A stretch of 64,000 nucleotides of DNA from an uncultured Oscillospiraceae bacterium (GTDB taxonomy: Bacteria; Bacillota; Clostridia; Oscillospirales; Oscillospiraceae), in the NCBI GenBank assembly GCA_934589705.1, contig CAKTOH010000009.1:1-64000 (forward strand), written 5' to 3'. Shown here in pieces: positions 60,669-64,000 of this stretch (positions within the stretch are counted from its first letter, which is position 1; each line of letters begins with the position of its first letter). The translations under genes were made by a program, and so were the position numbers. The notes under the pieces are model-generated. The model made no database searches. It was not told the origin of the DNA and saw only the letters and a program-made list of their open reading frames with translations.

Positions 60669-60934
60669 TGTAGGGGCGGCCATTGGCCGCCCGCCGAAAC
60701 CGAGCCATAATACTATTTCTTAAATGAAATGATTTCATCATTTTACTTAAGCCGTTTCACGGCAGACCGCCTGAGCGGCGGTAAGAAAAGTATTGACTTC
60801 GTTTTTTAGCGGCAGTAGCCGCTGGCCGCAATCCTGCGGCCTAATAAAACGCTTTTAAGCGTTTTATTAAAAACTCGTATAAAAAGGGGTATCCAACCCG
60901 GCAGCATTGCGGGCGGCCAATGGCCGCCCCTACA
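60669..60934 (+). repeat. Inverted-repeat element around multi-hairpin repeat copy B
   Basis: TGTAGGGGCGGCCATTGGCC (60669-60688 of a 26-base arm ending at 60694) has its exact complement at 60909-60934. Between them lies copy B (60708-60882) of the 174-base repeat seen at 33270. Copy A lacks such arms, so the two kinds of repeat can join separately. The whole lies between purH and purD and would be read through in the operon. No gene in this 322-base gap. Confidence 0.85.
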
Positions 60935-60969
60935 AGCTTCCCCGCCGGGTATCGAGAAAGGTGGACATT

Positions 60970-62235
60970 ATGAAGCTTATGGTCGTTGGCGGCGGCGGGC
61001 GGGAGCACGCCATTATCCGCTGCCTGAAAAAGAATCCGGAAGTTACCGAGATTTTTGCCCTGCCCGGAAACGGAGGCATCGCCGCGGACGCGGTCTGCGT
61101 TCCCGTCGGGGCTACGGATATTGACGGCATTGTGAAATTTGCCGTGGAGAACAAAATTGACTACGCCGTGGTGGCTCCGGACGATCCTCTGGTCTTAGGC
61201 TGTGTGGATGCCCTGGAAAAGGTGGGCGTTCCCTGCTTCGGCCCCCGGGCAAACGCCGCCATCATTGAAGGCAGCAAGGTCTTCTCCAAAAATCTCATGA
61301 AGAAGTACCATATCCCCACCGCCGGCTATGAGGTCTTTGACGACATGGATGCCGCCCTTCGGTATCTGGACACCGCCCCCATCCCCACGGTCATCAAGGC
61401 CGACGGTCTGGCGCTGGGCAAGGGTGTCATCATCGCCCAGACCCGTCAGGAAGCCAAGGATGCCGTCAAATCCATGATGGCCGACAAGGTTTTCGGTCAC
61501 AGCGGCGATCACATCGTCATCGAGGAATTCTTGACCGGCCCGGAGGTCAGCGTGCTGGCCTTTACCGACGGCAAGGTGGTCAAGCCCATGGTTTCCTCCA
61601 TGGATCACAAGCGTATCGGCGACCATGACCAGGGTCTGAACACCGGCGGCATGGGCACCGTGGCTCCCAACCCCTACTACACGGAAGAAATCGCGGCGCA
61701 GTGCATGGAAGAGATTTTCCTGCCCACCATCGCCGCCATGAACGCCGAAGGACGCACCTTCCGGGGCTGCCTGTACTTTGGCCTTATGCTGACCCCCAAG
61801 GGCCCCAAGGTCATTGAGTACAACTGCCGGTTCGGCGATCCCGAGACCCAGGTGGTGCTGCCCCTGCTGGAAAGCGACCTGCTCACCGTCATGCGGGCCT
61901 GCACCGAGGGCACGCTGGAAAGCACCGAGGTCAGATTTTCCGATAAGCACGCCTGCTGCGTGATTCTGGCATCCGCCGGATATCCCGTCTCCTACAAGAA
62001 GGGCTTCCCCATCACCATGACCGCCGAGGCCGCCGCTCACACCTATGTGGCCGGAGCTAAGCTGGAAAATGGGCAGCTCGTCACCTCCGGCGGCCGGGTC
62101 ACCGGCACCACCGCCGTGGCGGATTCTTTGGCGGAAGCCATCCGGGAGGCTTATCGCCTGTCCGATGGGGTGAAATTCGAGGGAGCCTACCGCAGAAGCG
62201 ATATCGGTCAGCGAGCCCTGCAGGCCGGGAAATAA
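60970..62235 (+). CDS. purD: GAR synthetase
   Basis: 421 residues, ATP-grasp. VVGGGGREHAI at the start, then GDHIVIEEFLTGPEVSVLAF and NCRFGDPETQVVLPLL are PurD motifs; it joins glycine to phosphoribosylamine. The start at 60970 has AAAGGTGG before it; the frame to 60907 begins inside the repeat arm. Confidence 0.94.
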   Translation: MKLMVVGGGGREHAIIRCLKKNPEVTEIFALPGNGGIAADAVCVPVGATDIDGIVKFAVENKIDYAVVAPDDPLVLGCVDALEKVGVPCFGPRANAAIIEGSKVFSKNLMKKYHIPTAGYEVFDDMDAALRYLDTAPIPTVIKADGLALGKGVIIAQTRQEAKDAVKSMMADKVFGHSGDHIVIEEFLTGPEVSVLAFTDGKVVKPMVSSMDHKRIGDHDQGLNTGGMGTVAPNPYYTEEIAAQCMEEIFLPTIAAMNAEGRTFRGCLYFGLMLTPKGPKVIEYNCRFGDPETQVVLPLLESDLLTVMRACTEGTLESTEVRFSDKHACCVILASAGYPVSYKKGFPITMTAEAAAHTYVAGAKLENGQLVTSGGRVTGTTAVADSLAEAIREAYRLSDGVKFEGAYRRSDIGQRALQAGK

Positions 62236-62248
62236 GGGAGGACGCCAT

Positions 62249-64000
62249 ATGGTATATCGGGTTTATGTAGAGAAAAAGCCGGGGCAGACCCAGGAGGCTC
62301 AGGGTCTTCTTGGTCAGATCCGGGACTTTTTGCAGATCAAGGGGCTGAAAGAGCTTCGGATTCTGAATCGGTACGATGCGGAAAACATCGATGAGCAGCT
62401 CTTCCGTTACGCGGTGAACACCGTGTTCTCCGAGCCCCAGGTGGATAACGTGAGCTTCCAGGCTCCCCAGGGGCAGATCGTCTTCGCCGTGGAGCCTCTG
62501 CCCGGTCAGTACGACCAGCGGGCGGACTCCGCCGCCCAGTGCATCCAGATCATTTCCCAGGGCAACCGGCCTGCCGTGCGTACCGCCAAGGTCTATGTGC
62601 TCACCGGAGATATTTCCGGCGAAGAGCTGGCTGCCATCAAGAAATACGTCATCAACGCCGTGGAAAGCCGGGAAGCCTCTCTGGACATGCCGGAAACCCT
62701 GGCGGTTCATTACGACGCTCCGGAAACCGTCGCCACCGTGGAGGGCTTCACCGCCATGGATGAGAGCGCACTGGCCGCGCTTCTGGAGCAGCTGGGGCTT
62801 GCCATGGACTTGGACGATCTGAAATTCCTCCAGGCCTACTTCCGGGACACCGAGCACCGGGATCCCACCATCACCGAAATTCGGGTGGTAGACACCTACT
62901 GGTCCGACCACTGCCGCCACACCACCTTCTCCACCCACCTGGACAGCATCACCATTCACGATGCCGGGGTGCAGGCGGCTTATGAGCAATACCTGGCCGC
63001 CCGGGTGGCAGTCTACGGCGAGGAAAAAGCCGCCCAGCGTCCCCAGACCCTCATGGACATTGCCACCATCGGCGCAAAATACCTGAAAAAACAGGGCAAG
63101 CTTCCTGAGCTGGACGAGAGCGAGGAAATCAATGCCTGCTCCATCCACGTCACCGCCACGGTAAACGGCGAAGATCAGGACTGGCTGCTGATGTTCAAGA
63201 ACGAAACCCACAACCATCCCACGGAAATCGAGCCCTTCGGCGGTGCCGCCACCTGCATCGGCGGCTGCATCCGGGATCCTCTGTCCGGCAGAGCCTATGT
63301 CCATCAGGCCATGCGGGTCACCGGTGCGGGCGACCCCCGGGCCTCCCTGAAGGACACCCTGCCCGGCAAGCTCCCCCAGCGGAAGCTCTGCCAGACCGCC
63401 GCCGCGGGCTATTCTTCCTACGGCAACCAGATCGGTCTTGCCACCGGTCATGTGGCGGAGCTTTATCACGAGGGCTTCATCGCCAAGCGGTTGGAGTGCG
63501 GCGCGGTGGTTGCCGCCGCCCCCGCGGAAAATGTCCGCCGGGAGTGCCCCGCCCCCGGTGACGTGGTCATCCTGCTGGGCGGCCGCACCGGCCGGGACGG
63601 CATCGGCGGCGCCACCGGCTCCTCCAAGAGCCACAACCTGAAATCCCTGACCACCATGGCTTCCGAGGTTCAGAAGGGCAATGCCCCTGAGGAACGGAAG
63701 ATTCAGAGACTCTTCCGCAGCAGCAAGGTCACCCGGCTCATCAAGCGCTGCAACGACTTCGGCGCCGGCGGCGTGTCCGTGGCCATCGGCGAGCTGGCCG
63801 ACGGTCTGCGCATCGATCTGGACGCGGTACGCAAAAAGTATGAGGGTCTGGACGGCACGGAGCTGGCCATTTCCGAGTCCCAGGAGCGGATGGCGGTGGT
63901 GGTTGCCCCGGAGGATGCCGATGCCTTCATTGCCGCTGCCCAGGAAGAAAACCTGGAGGCCTATCGGGTGGCTCTGGTCACCGAGGAAGCCCGGATGGTT
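62249..64000 (+). CDS. purL: FGAM synthase, large single-chain type (partial)
   Basis: 584 codons are in view and the frame is open to the right edge. The N-terminal ~90 residues are PurS-like, followed by DTYWSDHCRHTTF, NETHNHPTEIEPFGGAATCIGGCIRD and GGRTGRDGIGGAT, marks of the large PurL that carries its own glutaminase domain at the C-terminus. It makes FGAM from FGAR using ATP and glutamine. GGGAGG precedes the start at 62249, 13 bases past the purD stop. Confidence 0.95.
   Translation, partial: MVYRVYVEKKPGQTQEAQGLLGQIRDFLQIKGLKELRILNRYDAENIDEQLFRYAVNTVFSEPQVDNVSFQAPQGQIVFAVEPLPGQYDQRADSAAQCIQIISQGNRPAVRTAKVYVLTGDISGEELAAIKKYVINAVESREASLDMPETLAVHYDAPETVATVEGFTAMDESALAALLEQLGLAMDLDDLKFLQAYFRDTEHRDPTITEIRVVDTYWSDHCRHTTFSTHLDSITIHDAGVQAAYEQYLAARVAVYGEEKAAQRPQTLMDIATIGAKYLKKQGKLPELDESEEINACSIHVTATVNGEDQDWLLMFKNETHNHPTEIEPFGGAATCIGGCIRDPLSGRAYVHQAMRVTGAGDPRASLKDTLPGKLPQRKLCQTAAAGYSSYGNQIGLATGHVAELYHEGFIAKRLECGAVVAAAPAENVRRECPAPGDVVILLGGRTGRDGIGGATGSSKSHNLKSLTTMASEVQKGNAPEERKIQRLFRSSKVTRLIKRCNDFGAGGVSVAIGELADGLRIDLDAVRKKYEGLDGTELAISESQERMAVVVAPEDADAFIAAAQEENLEAYRVALVTEEARMV

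Overview
The window looks like the chromosome of a GC-rich, spore-forming, low-abundance-of-AT-rich-DNA Clostridia member, most likely an Oscillospirales gut bacterium. The support is indirect: Firmicutes-type ribosome binding sites and sigma-A promoters, spore genes (a spoVT 3' part, a PdaA-type deacetylase, a SleB-type hydrolase), a Noc-type ParB protein, a folT-linked THF riboswitch, a purE-linked ZTP riboswitch, a TAXI TRAP system and many short palindromic intergenic repeats. Species cannot be named from the sequence alone.

Positions 1 to about 2950 are the right-hand end of an integrated element: a RhuM-family gene and a large serine recombinase driven by a clear promoter. The recombinase reads in frame, without a stop, into the last 150 codons of spoVT. 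The element therefore appears to sit inside spoVT. The first ~30 SpoVT codons are expected at the other end, outside the window. This is the most striking observation here.

From 3.4 to 16.8 kb: folT with its THF riboswitch, a noc-like gene, a four-gene unit (protein-tyrosine phosphatase, DUF2284, secreted subtilase, lipoprotein), a decayed Tn916-type xis/int relic, an ECF sigma/anti-sigma pair with a sensor-like lipoprotein that shares the anti-sigma's outer domain, a MATE exporter and a VOC protein.

From 16.8 to 32.0 kb is a catabolic island for acid sugars or related hydroxy acids: TAXI solute receptor and fused TRAP permease, PdxA2-type dehydrogenase, DUF1537 four-carbon acid sugar kinase, Fe-dependent alcohol dehydrogenase, three DapA-superfamily lyases and a FAH-family hydrolase. 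A PrpR-type regulator, a MalY-type C-S lyase/aminotransferase and an HpcH/HpaI aldolase lie divergently. The layout predicts uptake of a C4 acid sugar, 4-phosphorylation, oxidation and decarboxylation to a triose phosphate, plus aldol cleavage of related keto acids.

From 32 to 54 kb: a split chromate-type transporter, pdaA, thiamine pyrophosphokinase, a MocR/PdxR regulator, an ADP-ribosylglycohydrolase-like protein lacking its metal ligands, the maf-mreC-mreD-mrdA elongation operon, a U32 protein, a pentose set (xylulokinase, fucose/arabinose isomerase family, split transketolase), a SleB/C39 wall protein, an orphan baseplate-like gene and a DUF1576 membrane protein.

From 54.4 kb to the end is the purine operon purE-purF-purM-purN-purO-purH(AICAR formyltransferase)-purD-purL, headed by a sigma-A promoter and a terminator-type ZTP riboswitch. 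PurL runs off the window. No tRNA, rRNA or CRISPR array was seen. At least five families of dispersed palindromic or inverted repeats fill most of the longer gaps.
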